The position numbers were made by a program, and so were the translations under genes. Below, piece after piece: positions 27,301 through 35,637 of a DNA stretch of 64,000 nt. The DNA is from Alphaproteobacteria bacterium (GTDB lineage: Bacteria; Pseudomonadota; Alphaproteobacteria; ATCC43930; CGMCC-115725). Location: the NCBI GenBank assembly GCA_028871455.1, contig JAGWNF010000006.1, positions 54,871 through 118,870 on the forward strand. The letters run 5' to 3'. The notes beneath the pieces are model-generated. The model saw only the letters and a list, made by a program, of their open reading frames with translations. It was not told the origin of the DNA and ran no database searches. Position 1 is the first letter of the stretch. Every line of letters starts with the position of its first letter.

Positions 27301-27368
27301 TAGATCAGGATCCAGAGCAGTGGCCGGAAGAAAAAGCGCCTGACGTTGTCGAACGGGGACGGAGGCAT
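24330..27368 (-). CDS. RND efflux permease (AcrB/CzcA superfamily)
   Basis: Inner-membrane proton antiporter of a tripartite efflux system. The 1012 residues show the family plan: N-terminal helix LWILIYGGLAAYAAYAFLNI, periplasmic porter domains, the TM4 pair ILADDAIIVLESIYHRWERG with both essential aspartates (about residues 404-405), and the C-terminal repeat with helices ending in LLPALYLRYRQ. Its ATG overlaps the adaptor stop by one base (TGATG). Linked to a CusRS-type two-component system and a divergent cupredoxin, so metal export is plausible, but the lineage is not obviously CusA-like. No outer-membrane factor is encoded with it. Confidence 0.92.
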   Translation of the reverse strand: MPPSPFDNVRRFFFRPLLWILIYGGLAAYAAYAFLNIPVEVLPRFDFPQISVVTHVSGATARELETLIVRPLEGQLLSLPNVVGIRSTMGNGVVENDVRFRSGTVPSQDLQAVNGAIDRARGNLPAGVEPYAEIMGNAINEVADYTAEIPADVAPVDVQRAVVTRIVPQLRALPGVQRVEVYGTGDEALLIAPDLAAMARYGVGVGAITKAVKQHVVLGSAGYLSLGHQDVLAEARGAPTQAEALGRIAVQSSNGPIPLAALAHVSRGPVPTHNAVLLDGKPSIAIAVFKQPGASTVPVTRAVARTLAATQAQLPPDVRWIKMYDQGHLVGVIGADLGRNLLIGAILAAVVLFWILGTGRGIWTLAGSIPLSLALGIAWLYAAGQSLDLMTLGALTVAIGILADDAIIVLESIYHRWERGDERWAGIWNGVAGIAGPDITGTLTVVAVFVPLLFVGGLAGLFFVPFALAMSFALLMSLFVSLTFIPFGLGFIGARPAQGQSLGGRAVERLRQWNARLLELTLRFPGRSVIACAAVLIVGVAGLALVPVNFLPLPNEGVLLEAFTLPPGTALADTEAAVASITQRLKKDPAVAHVFARIGSPANTAYTEPAYAGEIQIGLKPDVDVNNLDAIGARVLRESRATGVQFALDTPTVERVGESLSGLPQPFVIHLFGDRIDELHTLSQQITARLRQVPALTDIFNNDAYPVTELRIEPKPDALAAYGLTPGALYAQLRPLLAGEIVATVPQGNTPLDLYVRLAGAPNQSIAALRRLPIRTSGWTPLGQLTNLDLATTPDQLRHIDGARALDILATPTGAPGSAISEARRALAGLKFPAGYHLAFGGLYPELENAAVRLAIAAVAAFVLMAGILALQFEGWLVPGVLLLQIPLAFAGGALALDISGVGLNASGLIAFVTLIGLSLRQGIVLLHYARRGEAEGMAPEAAVREAVQVRFRPILLTTLTAALGMLPTALGWGQGAAPEQGLAIVILGGIVWSALLSTNLLPALYLRYRQS

Positions 27369-28393
27369 CAGTCCGGCGGCTGGTAGCGTTCGCCGATGCC
27401 GCGGTGGAACTCGAGGTAGGGGTTCCCGACCACCACCGCGCTACCGGGCGCGAGCCCGTGCGTGATCAGCGTCAGCGCGCCGCGGCTCGGACCCGGCGTC
27501 ACTTCCTGCTTCACGTCGCCCTTTGCCGTATGCACCACCACCCACCATTTCGCCTGGTCGAGAATCAGGGCGCGCGTCGGCACCGCGACGCCGCTCAGTG
27601 TTCCGGCGTCGAGCGTCACCGTGCCGGTCTCGCCGTCGAGCCACGCGGCCGCCGGATTGGCGGCGTCCAGATTCACCGTCCGGCCGCCATCCGGCCGCAG
27701 CGCGCCGACGACCGAGCGCACTTTCACCGGAATGGCTGGACCGCTGTCGGCGGGCGTGAACTGCCCCGACATGCCGGCGCCGATCGCAGCGGCGTCGGTG
27801 CCATAGGCCGTCGCCCGCAGCCACAAATCGTTCGCCGGCAACAGCGTCAGCAATGTTTCGCCGACCGCCACCCGCTCGCCGGAAAACGCATCGACGGCCA
27901 GCACGCGCCCGGCTTGCGGCGCGCGGATGGTTGCCATGTCTTCGGCCGCCGTGAACGCGGCCTGCGCGCTGTCGCGATTGGCCTGCGCGTTGCTAAGCGC
28001 GGCAACAGCCCGGGCGACGGCGCCGCGCGTAGCGAGGTGGCCGGCAAACTTCTGGCGTTCGATCGCCAGTTCCTGCTGCGCGTTCTTGAGCGTCGCCGCG
28101 GCGCCGTCAAGCGCCGCCCGGCGCGCGGCCAGCAGCGCGTCGATCGCAGGGCCGGTGAGCCGGCCGAGCTCCGCGCTCGCCGCCACCCGGTCGCCCGGCT
28201 GCACCGTCAGGTTCTCGACAATGCCGGCGGCGCCGGCGCGCAGCCGCAGAATCGACCGCGGCTCGACGGTGGCGTAAGCGACGATCTGCCGCGACACGGT
28301 TTGCGTCCGGGCCGTCCATAGCGCGTCGGCGGCGTTTGCCGGCGGGGTGGCAATCACGAGCAGGATCAGGATGGCAAGGCGGAAGCGCGTCAT
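27368..28393 (-). CDS. RND periplasmic adaptor (HlyD/MFP family)
   Basis: Periplasmic adaptor linking the permease to an outer-membrane channel. 341 residues: signal peptide (MTRFRLAILILLVIATPPAN), the barrel-sandwich half AGIVENLTVQPGDRVAASAE, a helical hairpin at roughly 90-160 (ALSNAQANRDSAQAAF), the second half IRAPQAGRVLAVDAFSGERV, then the beta-barrel and membrane-proximal domains. No His-rich or Met-rich metal-binding extension is visible. Start ATG 28393. The gap to the upstream kinase gene carries the palindrome at 28456-28471. Confidence 0.92.
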   Translation of the reverse strand: MTRFRLAILILLVIATPPANAADALWTARTQTVSRQIVAYATVEPRSILRLRAGAAGIVENLTVQPGDRVAASAELGRLTGPAIDALLAARRAALDGAAATLKNAQQELAIERQKFAGHLATRGAVARAVAALSNAQANRDSAQAAFTAAEDMATIRAPQAGRVLAVDAFSGERVAVGETLLTLLPANDLWLRATAYGTDAAAIGAGMSGQFTPADSGPAIPVKVRSVVGALRPDGGRTVNLDAANPAAAWLDGETGTVTLDAGTLSGVAVPTRALILDQAKWWVVVHTAKGDVKQEVTPGPSRGALTLITHGLAPGSAVVVGNPYLEFHRGIGERYQPPD

Positions 28394-28455
28394 CGAGCCT
28401 CGGCGGGCGGGACTTCAATCATAGCCGTTGCACCTGAAGCGCCGCTGACGCTCAG

Positions 28456-28471
28456 ATTACGAGGCCGTAAT
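28456..28471. promoter_or_regulatory. Palindrome ATTACG-N4-CGTAAT upstream of the RND adaptor
   Basis: A perfect 6-bp inverted repeat with a 4-bp spacer lies 63 bases before the adaptor start and 25 bases after the kinase stop. Location in an efflux operon controlled by an adjacent OmpR-type regulator makes it a candidate binding site for that regulator. No second copy was found upstream of the regulator or the cupredoxin. Confidence 0.4.
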
Positions 28472-28495
28472 GTCGCGGCAAGCGGCGGTTTGCGC

Positions 28496-29950
28496 CTAGG
28501 CCGAAACCGATAGGACCAGTTTCACCGTCGTCCCGCGGCCGACAGCGCTGTCAATTTCGATCTGGCCGCCGTGACGGTTGACGATGCTCTTGACCACGGC
28601 CAGGCCCAGCCCGGCATTCTGCTCCGAGCCGGCACGCGCCCGGTCGACGCGATAGAATCGCTCGAACACGCGCGGCAGATGCTCGGCCGCGATGCCGCAG
28701 CCGGTGTCGCTGACCGTGACCGTCAGGCGGCCGGCGGCTTCGGCGGCGGCGAGCTCGACCGATCCGCCCTTCGGCGTGTGCGCGATCGCGTTCGAGACTA
28801 GATTGCCGATCGCCTGCTGGAACAAGGTGCGGTCGAGCTCGGCGCGGACGCCCTTCGCGCCCGCTATCCGCAAAGCGACCCCGGCTTCGGCCGCCGCCGG
28901 CTCATAGAAGGATTCGACGTTCGCCAGCTCTTCACCGACGTCGATGTTCTCGCGGCGGAGCGCGTCGGCCGCGGTGTCGGAGCGCGCAAGGAACAGCAGC
29001 GTTGCGATCACGCGCGAGATGCGCGCGCATTCCTCGAGGCAGGAGCCGAGGATGTCGCGGTAGTCGTCCTCCGATCGCGCCTTGCTGAGTGCGACCTCGA
29101 TCTCGCCTCGCAGGTTGTTGATCGGCGTACGCAGCTCGTGCGCCACGTCGTCCGAGAACTGCGATACGTGGCGAAATGATTGCTCGAGCCGATCGAGCAT
29201 GCCGTTGAAAGTCTCGGCCAGGCCGCGCAGTTCGGCGGGCAGGCCTTCGGCCGCGATGCGCTCGTGCAGCGTCGTCGCGCGGATGCGTGCGGTCGTGCGG
29301 CTGATGCTCTCGATCGGCCGCATGCCGCCGCGCGCGATGAGATAGCCGACGGCCGAGCACAGCACCAGCGACACGCCGAGCACGAGATAGAGCCGCTCGC
29401 GATAATGCGCGAGGAGATACTCGTCGTGCGCACGATCCATCGCCACTTCCATGTATTGCGGCGGCTCGCCCGGACGCGGTCCGGCGATCGGCACGATCAG
29501 GGTTAGGAATGGCCCGCCCGAGCGCGACGACATTTCGCGGCTCACGCCTTGCGGCGACTGGATTGCAGCCAGCTCGGCGGCGCTGGGCGGCGGCAGCTGC
29601 GCGGACAGCCCCGGCGTCTCGGTCAGTGTCCGCGCCGCGCTGTCGAGCACACGCAGATAGATCTCCGGCTGGTGCGACGGCGCCCAGGACGGTCGCGGCT
29701 GCAATGGCCGGGCGAATTGTCCGCTCGGCGACGCGCTCAGTAGCAGCCGCGCGTTGGTGAGATTGTCGGCGAGGTCGCGCAGGTCTTCGTGATACATGCT
29801 GTCGACCAGCACCCAATAAAGCAGGCCGGTCGCGACGAAAATCAGAGCGAAGGCCGACAGCGCGTACCACGCGGTCATGCGGAGCGCGATCGACAGCGTG
29901 CGGCGTGGCCGCGCCGTCGCCGCGGCTTCAGGCGCGCGGCTCGAGAACAT
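28496..29950 (-). CDS. CusS-type sensor histidine kinase
   Basis: I start at ATG 29950, inside the regulator's 3' end (23-base overlap), giving 484 residues; the longer open frame is out-of-frame regulator sequence. Two membrane segments ([20 protein letters not shown] and [20 protein letters not shown]) bracket a 150-residue periplasmic sensor. Then a HAMP domain ([20 protein letters not shown]), H-box [16 protein letters not shown]-box [11 protein letters not shown]1 DTGCGIA, F-box FERFYRVD and G2 [18 protein letters not shown]. This is the heavy-metal-type kinase architecture. The signal is unknown; the periplasmic domain has no clear Cys/His cluster. Confidence 0.92.
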   Translation of the reverse strand: MFSSRAPEAAATARPRRTLSIALRMTAWYALSAFALIFVATGLLYWVLVDSMYHEDLRDLADNLTNARLLLSASPSGQFARPLQPRPSWAPSHQPEIYLRVLDSAARTLTETPGLSAQLPPPSAAELAAIQSPQGVSREMSSRSGGPFLTLIVPIAGPRPGEPPQYMEVAMDRAHDEYLLAHYRERLYLVLGVSLVLCSAVGYLIARGGMRPIESISRTTARIRATTLHERIAAEGLPAELRGLAETFNGMLDRLEQSFRHVSQFSDDVAHELRTPINNLRGEIEVALSKARSEDDYRDILGSCLEECARISRVIATLLFLARSDTAADALRRENIDVGEELANVESFYEPAAAEAGVALRIAGAKGVRAELDRTLFQQAIGNLVSNAIAHTPKGGSVELAAAEAAGRLTVTVSDTGCGIAAEHLPRVFERFYRVDRARAGSEQNAGLGLAVVKSIVNRHGGQIEIDSAVGRGTTVKLVLSVSA

Positions 29951-30602
29951 AACCGACGCCGCGCACGGTGTGGATGAGCTTCGAGTCGAAGGGGTCGTCG
30001 ACCTTGGAGCGCAGCCGCCGCATGTGCACCTCGACGACGTTCGAGCCGCTGTCGAAGTTGATGTCCCACACCTGCTCGGCGATGAGCGTTCGCGACAGGA
30101 CCTCGCCACTGCGCCGCAGCAGCAGCGAGAGCAGCTGGAACTCCTTGGACGTCAGGTCGAGCGCATGCCCGGCGCGCGTCGCGCGATGGCGGTTCAAGTC
30201 GAGCTCGAGATCGGCGACCTTCAGCATCGGCGACTGCCGCGTCGGCCCGCGCCGGAGGATCGAGCGGATGCGCGCCACGAGCTCGGAGAATGCGAACGGC
30301 TTGACCAGGTAATCGTCGGCGCCGAGCTCGAGGCCCTTGACCCGATCGCCGACCGCGTCGCGCGCCGTCAGGAACAGGACGGGCGTCGCGATCGCGCGGC
30401 GCCGCAAATCGGCGACGATGCTCCAGCCGTCGCGGCCGGGCAGCAGGACGTCGAGAATGATCAGATCGTAGGTTCGCGTTTCGGCCAGGTGCGCGCCGTC
30501 ATCGCCGGTGTCGGCGACATCGACGATGAATCCATTTTCCTCCAGGCCGCGCTTCAAATACGCCGCGGTCTTGCGTTCGTCCTCGACGACCAGAACCTTC
30601 AT
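29928..30602 (-). CDS. OmpR/CusR-type response regulator
   Basis: 224 residues. Receiver domain 1-115 with [20 protein letters not shown] at the start, phosphoacceptor in [14 protein letters not shown], the Thr of FLTARDAV and the Lys of [11 protein letters not shown]. Winged-helix DNA-binding domain 125-220 with [20 protein letters not shown] and [20 protein letters not shown], ending [12 protein letters not shown]. These match the CusR/CopR metal-responsive subgroup. It is the first gene of the regulator-kinase-adaptor-permease series and is divergent from the cupredoxin gene, with a 152-bp shared upstream region. Confidence 0.93.
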   Translation of the reverse strand: MKVLVVEDERKTAAYLKRGLEENGFIVDVADTGDDGAHLAETRTYDLIILDVLLPGRDGWSIVADLRRRAIATPVLFLTARDAVGDRVKGLELGADDYLVKPFAFSELVARIRSILRRGPTRQSPMLKVADLELDLNRHRATRAGHALDLTSKEFQLLSLLLRRSGEVLSRTLIAEQVWDINFDSGSNVVEVHMRRLRSKVDDPFDSKLIHTVRGVGYVLEPRA

Positions 30603-30754
30603 GCGCGCAGCCTAATCGCAGCTCGGTCGCGGCGCCAATCCGACGACGTTATGAGCAATCCAGCGGTGCGGCGAAATGGCGCTATCCGCCGCGGCGGCCG
30701 CTGTTAGTTTGGCGGCCGTTTACGAGACTTCCAACCCAATCAAACGGAGTAGCA

Positions 30755-31195
30755 ATGGCCTTTCATATACGTCCAGTCACCGCCGCCGCCATCGTCGGGT
30801 TGCTTGCCGGAGCGCCATTCGCCCACGCCGCCGGACCGGCCAGCGTCAAGGTCACGCTGACGGACCAGGCCGGCAAGGCCATGCACATCATCCTGAGCAA
30901 GGACAAGGTGAAGGCGGGCGCGGTCGAGTTCGAGGTCACCAACGCCTCGACCGACCTGATGCACGAGTTCCTGATCACGCCGTGGAAAGGCGCGATCACT
31001 AGCCTGCCTTATGACTCCAAGGACAAAGCGGTCGCCGAAGACAAGCTGGCGCACCTTCAGGGCGTCGAGGACATGCCGGCGGGTGCCAAGGCGACCCTGC
31101 GTCTCGTGCTGACACCGGGCGAATACGTGGTGTTCTGCAACCAGACGGGCCACTACAAAATGGGCATGAAGCACCGCCTTACTGTCACGAAGTGA
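30755..31195 (+). CDS. Periplasmic cupredoxin-like copper protein
   Basis: 146 residues with a signal peptide (cleavage near AHAAGPA). The C-terminal half is a plastocyanin/azurin-like fold with a complete type-1 copper set: His70 (STDLMHEFLI), then Cys128, His133 and Met138 in FCNQTGHYKMGMKHRL. Such proteins carry electrons or bind copper in the periplasm. ATG 30755 follows an ACGGAG ribosome-binding site. Divergent orientation to the CusR-type regulator suggests coordinated control, which is inference. Whether it serves electron transfer or copper handling cannot be told. Confidence 0.85.
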   Translation: MAFHIRPVTAAAIVGLLAGAPFAHAAGPASVKVTLTDQAGKAMHIILSKDKVKAGAVEFEVTNASTDLMHEFLITPWKGAITSLPYDSKDKAVAEDKLAHLQGVEDMPAGAKATLRLVLTPGEYVVFCNQTGHYKMGMKHRLTVTK

Positions 31196-31385
31196 CGAGC
31201 GTGCGGTTAGCCTGACCGATCGCCGTTCGCCGAGGCAGAAATCTCGGTCTCAACTTGCAAAGCTTGAGTGACGCCGCGTTCGGGGCGAGAATGTTCGCCC
31301 TTCATGCCCTCGCCCCGGACGCGCTATTCGGCAGGGACCTCGGGATCGGTTGTTCTGCATCACACCAAGAAATAAGGACGTCGCC

Positions 31386-31913
31386 ATGGGCCGGATCGTG
31401 CTGGCGGGAGTCGTTGCCGGGCTGTGCATGTCGCTCGCGTCGCCGGCCTTCGCGCAAATCACCGATGAGATGTGCATGATGCGGTGCCTCGATCATGGCC
31501 ACATCGGTCAGTATTGCGAACGCATGTGCACGAAGGGCGTGCCGGCGTCACCACCGCCGAAGGCAAATCGCGCGACGGCGCCGTCCAACCTTTCGCCCGC
31601 CGAGTCGGCGCCGCCGGCGCCGGCGCCGGTGACAGCCTCGCCGGCCGGAGCCGCGCCGTCGGTGCCGCTGCCGGCAGCGCAGCAGCCCGCCGCAGCCCAA
31701 CCGATGCCGACGCCACAACCGGCTACGCAGCCCGCGCCGCCAGCCACAGCCAACCAAGCGCCGCCGCAGCCGGCGCAAGCGGTGCCGCAGCAAACCGTCA
31801 AGCCGCCCGGACCGCCGCCACGCCTGCTCAATGAGGCGTGCTTTTTACGATGCCTCGATCACCATCCCGATAAATTTTGTGAACGGATCTGCACAATAAA
31901 ATCTGCACAATAA
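31386..31913 (+). CDS. Exported protein with two CX3C-type modules and a Pro/Ala linker
   Basis: ATG 31386 follows AAGGACG; the frame opens 12 codons earlier without a site. 175 residues: signal peptide 1-23 (ending SPAFA), then Cys30-x3-Cys34-x9-Cys44-x3-Cys48, a 100-residue Pro/Ala/Gln-rich linker, and a second copy Cys152-x3-Cys156-x8-Cys165-x3-Cys169. Both copies share CLDH and CERxC. Twin CX3C arrays form disulfide-stapled helical hairpins in unrelated proteins such as small Tims. A periplasmic redox, metal or wall-spanning role is conceivable but unproven. I recognise no family. Confidence 0.7.
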   Translation: MGRIVLAGVVAGLCMSLASPAFAQITDEMCMMRCLDHGHIGQYCERMCTKGVPASPPPKANRATAPSNLSPAESAPPAPAPVTASPAGAAPSVPLPAAQQPAAAQPMPTPQPATQPAPPATANQAPPQPAQAVPQQTVKPPGPPPRLLNEACFLRCLDHHPDKFCERICTIKSAQ

Positions 31914-32233
31914 AATAGTGAAAGGTTCGACGGGGGGAATCGTTCAACGCTGCTGACCCATCATTGCGGCCTGCCACTTCGGTCGACCGTGCACACCGGT
32001 GTTTTCCCCGTCCGGTTGACGACGGCCCAGAGCGGCCGACGCGCTGCGCGCAGCCGCAAGGCGAGTGTAACATCCTTGCCACACCTTCGCGCTCTTCGTA
32101 ACAAAAGCCAGATTCACTGTTGCTAGCCCGTAATCCAATTACGCTATGGTATGCCAATTCGACAGCCCGCGCCTGTGGGCGGCGATGAAGAATCAATGGG
32201 CGAGCGATCTTGCTCGCGGAGGGGAGTGAAAGC
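31914..32233. other. Non-coding stretch before the beta-barrel gene
   Basis: About 320 bases without a gene on either strand that I can support. It ends in GGAGGGGAGTG, a strong ribosome-binding site for the next gene. An AT-richer segment near 32100-32165 probably contains its promoter, but no -35/-10 pair is convincing. Confidence 0.4.
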
Positions 32234-33781
32234 ATGCAACGCAATACCCGGAATCTTTTGACGACTCTCGTGGGCGCCGGTGCTCTCGTACTGGCCGCCA
32301 GCGCGCCGAGCTTCGCGCTGGATCTCCCGCAGAAGTACAAAATGGACATGGGCCCGCTGGGAACGTGGTCAATTGTCGGCGGCCTCGAGGCGGAACTCGC
32401 CGGCTGGAACAACGCGCCGCACACTTGCAACGGCAACGGCTTGTCCGGCAACTGCTCTTCTCTTCCGGGGACGCACAGTAAGAACGATCCTGCCGCGCCC
32501 TTGGCTGGCGGCGGCAGCAGCACGACGGGCGACCTCAACCTCACCAACGCCATCTTCATCATCAGCAACGACAGCCTGTTTGGCTTGCCGTTGTCGTTCG
32601 ATGCTTGGATCGGCGAGCCGCCGCAAACGCCGGTGATCGGCTATACTTCGGCAAACGTGGCTCCGAATCTCTATTCGTCAGGCGGATGGCACGGACTGAA
32701 TAATACGGGCGCTGCTTCGTTCTGCTTCAAGTGCAACGTTACATGGGCGCCGGGCTTCGCTCCGTGGTTCAGCCTCTCGGCAGGGCGCTTGCCGTCGCCG
32801 GACGGCACCGAGGTGGGCGTTGGCTGGTTTAACGCGTTACCGTTCCTCTCCGATCTCAACAACATGCAGACGACGGTCGCGGACGGCGCCCAGGTCAACT
32901 TCAGCATGCCCGGCGACAATTCGTTCTACTGGGGCTTCGTGCCGGGCTATGCCTCGACCCTGTCCATCCGCATCGCGGACGGCTACAAGACCGGCCACAT
33001 GAACGAGCTCGGCTTCACCGGCTTGTGGAACCTCACGCCGGACGGCAGCGATTTCATCGTCGCCTATGGCCACACGCGGCTGAGCACGGTTGGCAATGCG
33101 ACGACGGTCGCCAAGGGGCCCCCCGGAGCTAGTACTACGAACTACGGTGGTGTGAACCCCTATGCCGTGGGCGGCTTCGGCACATTCAACTCCAACCTCA
33201 TCGGCGTTGGCACGGTTTTTAATTTGACGAACCGCCTGGTGATGAACGCCGAAGTCGAGACCCAATGGCTGCCGCAATCTGACATTCCTGTCGCCGATCG
33301 TTGTGGAACTACGGCGAATCCGTGCGATGGCAAATCGCAACAGGATTATTATCGCTGGTCGACGCAATGGACCTTCGCCTATGACTTCGGCATCAAGCAG
33401 ATCGGGGGCGCGCCGGTCCGGGTCGGGTTTGCGGTCCAGCCGTCGTTCACCTATCAGCACGGCAACACGTCGGATCCGAATGGCAATCAGTTCGGCAACT
33501 ACCTCGGCCTGAACGTTTCCGACCTCGGGAGCAACGCCGGAGGGGACGTGGGCACTTTCGGGACCTTCGGCCAAGGCTCGAAGATGTGGGCGATCCAGTT
33601 CGGACCGAGCTTCCAGATGTACAATGCGTTCGTCCGTCCGACCCTTGCTTGGACGCATCTGGCGAGCATCGATACGGGCTTCGGCTATGGTGACCAGGGC
33701 AATACGCACGATCAGGTCGTCCTGATGCTGGATTTCGGCTGGTTGCTCGGCAAGCTCGAAAAGGGCGATACCGGCCAGTGA
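32234..33781 (+). CDS. Predicted outer-membrane beta-barrel protein
   Basis: ATG 32234 has a strong ribosome-binding site. 515 residues: signal peptide (LVGAGALVLAASAPSFA), then a Gly/Asn/aromatic-rich chain with many alternating amphipathic strands (GTWSIVGGLEAELAGWN, FIVAYGHTRLSTVG, MWAIQFGPSFQMYNAFVRP). It also has three short-range cysteine pairs: CNGNGLSGNC, CFKC and CGTTANPC. The composition suits an outer-membrane barrel with extracellular loops, but I recognise no porin family and the C-terminus lacks a terminal Phe. The propeller/OmpA gene follows after 51 bases, probably cotranscribed. Confidence 0.55.
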   Translation: MQRNTRNLLTTLVGAGALVLAASAPSFALDLPQKYKMDMGPLGTWSIVGGLEAELAGWNNAPHTCNGNGLSGNCSSLPGTHSKNDPAAPLAGGGSSTTGDLNLTNAIFIISNDSLFGLPLSFDAWIGEPPQTPVIGYTSANVAPNLYSSGGWHGLNNTGAASFCFKCNVTWAPGFAPWFSLSAGRLPSPDGTEVGVGWFNALPFLSDLNNMQTTVADGAQVNFSMPGDNSFYWGFVPGYASTLSIRIADGYKTGHMNELGFTGLWNLTPDGSDFIVAYGHTRLSTVGNATTVAKGPPGASTTNYGGVNPYAVGGFGTFNSNLIGVGTVFNLTNRLVMNAEVETQWLPQSDIPVADRCGTTANPCDGKSQQDYYRWSTQWTFAYDFGIKQIGGAPVRVGFAVQPSFTYQHGNTSDPNGNQFGNYLGLNVSDLGSNAGGDVGTFGTFGQGSKMWAIQFGPSFQMYNAFVRPTLAWTHLASIDTGFGYGDQGNTHDQVVLMLDFGWLLGKLEKGDTGQ

Positions 33782-33832
33782 TCGGATCGACGCAACCAGG
33801 ACAACTCAACACGACGAATCATGGAGGGGATA

Positions 33833-35323
33833 ATGCGTAGAGGACTGGTAGGGGCGCTGGTGGCGTCTGCCGCGTTGCTCGCGGTGCCGGCCTTGGCTCA
33901 GGCTCAAGAGTATCATTACGTGAAGGTGGCCGAAATTTACCTGCCGACTTCGCCGGGCCACGGCGACATCACCACCTACGATCCGACCAACGGCATGCTT
34001 TACGTGTCGCTGGTTGGCGATGGCTTGGCGGTCATCGACACGCGGACCAACTCGGTCGCGCATGTGATCAAGGACATTCCGGATCCCAACGGCAACGCCT
34101 ATGACAACAACTACGTCTATGTCGCTGCCGCGGAGGGTCTGCCGCAAGGCCTGAACGGCGCCCGCGCCGGCACCGGCTTCGCCACCGAGAATTGGCTCGT
34201 CGTCATCGACAAGCACACGTGGCAAGTCGTTGACCGGGTTACCACCAAAGGCACGTCGCCGGACGGTGTCAGTGTCGGCGACGGTCACGTTTACGTGGTC
34301 AGCGACGACAACAACTGGATCGAGGAGTATTCCGAGGGCGCACATCCGCAGCTCCAGGCGGTTTGGCCGCTCTATCCGTACAACATCAATTCGTGGTGGA
34401 TGGATACGGCGGACTCCTGCGGACCGGACGTGAACTATCTCTCGGCCGATCGCCACGAGATCTTCCAGACCCAGACGTCCTGGATGGAAATTCTCGACTC
34501 CAACACCGGCACGATCAAGCGGAAGATCGACACGGGCGTGCCGCTGGTGGCGCATTGCGGCACCAAGCAGCCGTGGCTTGACGAGAAGAACAATCACCTC
34601 TGGGTCGCGACGAGCACCAAGAAGGGCGGTATGTTGATCCTGAACCCCGATACGCTGGCGATCGAGAAGCGGCTGCCGGCGTCGTCGGGCAAGGACGCGG
34701 TTGGCGTCGATCCGGGTCTGGGCATGATCTACTCGTTCGGCGGCAGCGGCTTCGATGCCTATAACTTCAACACGATGCAGCACGTCGCCTATGTGAACAC
34801 CCATGTCGGCGTGACCCACACGGGCGATGTCGATCCCACCACCCACGCCGTCTATGTCTACGAAGGCAAGAAGGCGTCGGTGGGCGTGTTCTGTCCGGTT
34901 CCGGGACCGGGTTCGAACGGGGGCTGGGCGGTTCCCACGGGCGCCGGCGTTCCGTGCGGCGGACATGCCGCCGCCTATATGGGCGCGTCGAACTTCACCG
35001 TCTACTTCGAGTTCAACTCGGCGAGCTTGACGGGTGACGCCCGGCACATCATCGGTCATGCGGCGGCCGCTGCGAAGCACGGCTCGGCGCGGATCGTGGT
35101 CGACGGCTACACTGACGCGGCGGGCACGGCGGCATACAACCAGGGCCTGTCCGTGCGGCGCGCCAATGCCGTGAAAGCGGCGCTGGTCGCCGACGGAATC
35201 TCGGCCAAGCGCATCAGCGTGCATGGGTTCGGCAAGACGCACTTGGCAGTGCCGACGCCCGATGGCGTGCGTGAGCCGCGCAACCGCCGCGCCGTGGTGA
35301 TTATCGGCCCGTCGATGAGCTGA
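33833..35323 (+). CDS. Beta-propeller / OmpA-domain fusion protein
   Basis: ATG 33833 follows TGGAGGGG; the frame opens 4 codons earlier. 496 residues: signal peptide (ending ALAQAQ), residues 25-355 a YVTN/NHL-like beta-propeller (ITTYDPTNGMLYVSLVGDGL, VIDKHTWQVVDRVTTKGTSP, LILNPDTLAIEKRLPAS), then 380-496 an OmpA peptidoglycan-binding domain (YFEFNSASLTGDARHII, VDGYTDAAGTAAYNQGLSVR and REPRNRRAVV). The OmpA part should fix the propeller to the wall. The two domains together with the preceding barrel gene suggest an envelope complex; ligand unknown. A strong terminator follows. Confidence 0.8.
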   Translation: MRRGLVGALVASAALLAVPALAQAQEYHYVKVAEIYLPTSPGHGDITTYDPTNGMLYVSLVGDGLAVIDTRTNSVAHVIKDIPDPNGNAYDNNYVYVAAAEGLPQGLNGARAGTGFATENWLVVIDKHTWQVVDRVTTKGTSPDGVSVGDGHVYVVSDDNNWIEEYSEGAHPQLQAVWPLYPYNINSWWMDTADSCGPDVNYLSADRHEIFQTQTSWMEILDSNTGTIKRKIDTGVPLVAHCGTKQPWLDEKNNHLWVATSTKKGGMLILNPDTLAIEKRLPASSGKDAVGVDPGLGMIYSFGGSGFDAYNFNTMQHVAYVNTHVGVTHTGDVDPTTHAVYVYEGKKASVGVFCPVPGPGSNGGWAVPTGAGVPCGGHAAAYMGASNFTVYFEFNSASLTGDARHIIGHAAAAAKHGSARIVVDGYTDAAGTAAYNQGLSVRRANAVKAALVADGISAKRISVHGFGKTHLAVPTPDGVREPRNRRAVVIIGPSMS

Positions 35324-35352
35324 TAAGCCAACGACTTCAATCGTTCCTCAAG

Positions 35353-35382
35353 CGGCCCGGCGCACCACGCCGGGCCGTTTTT
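35353..35382 (+). terminator. Rho-independent terminator
   Basis: CGGCCCGGCG (35353-35362) and CGCCGGGCCG (35368-35377) form a perfect 10-bp stem with a 5-base loop, followed directly by TTTTTC. It ends transcription after the propeller/OmpA gene. Confidence 0.93.
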
Positions 35383-35604
35383 CTTTGCGCCTGCGGCTAC
35401 CGCCTGTCTGAATTTTCATCTCGCCGTCAGCTTGCCGTAGGCTTGCGCTGCCTATAGTGATGTGACATCCAGACGGCAGATGACAGACGCGTGTGCAGGC
35501 GTCAAAATGATGCGATCATCAGGCCGGCGGAATTTTCAGTGAAAAACCGTTCGTTGCACCGCTGGCAAAGTGTCATGGCATAATGTATACCAGAGCCAAT
35601 AAAT

Positions 35605-35625
35605 GGGTCTGGCTGTACCAGACCC
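35605..35625 (+). promoter_or_regulatory. Perfect inverted repeat between promoter and Shine-Dalgarno
   Basis: GGGTCTGG (35605-35612), a 5-base loop CTGTA and CCAGACCC (35618-35625) precede the TGGGGAGG ribosome-binding site directly. It could be a repressor operator or an RNA hairpin controlling access to the ribosome-binding site. A weak promoter (TTGCAC 35554, CATAAT 35579, 19-bp spacing) lies upstream. The rest of the 35383-35604 stretch shows nothing I can name. Confidence 0.5.
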
Positions 35626-35637
35626 TGGGGAGGAAAC

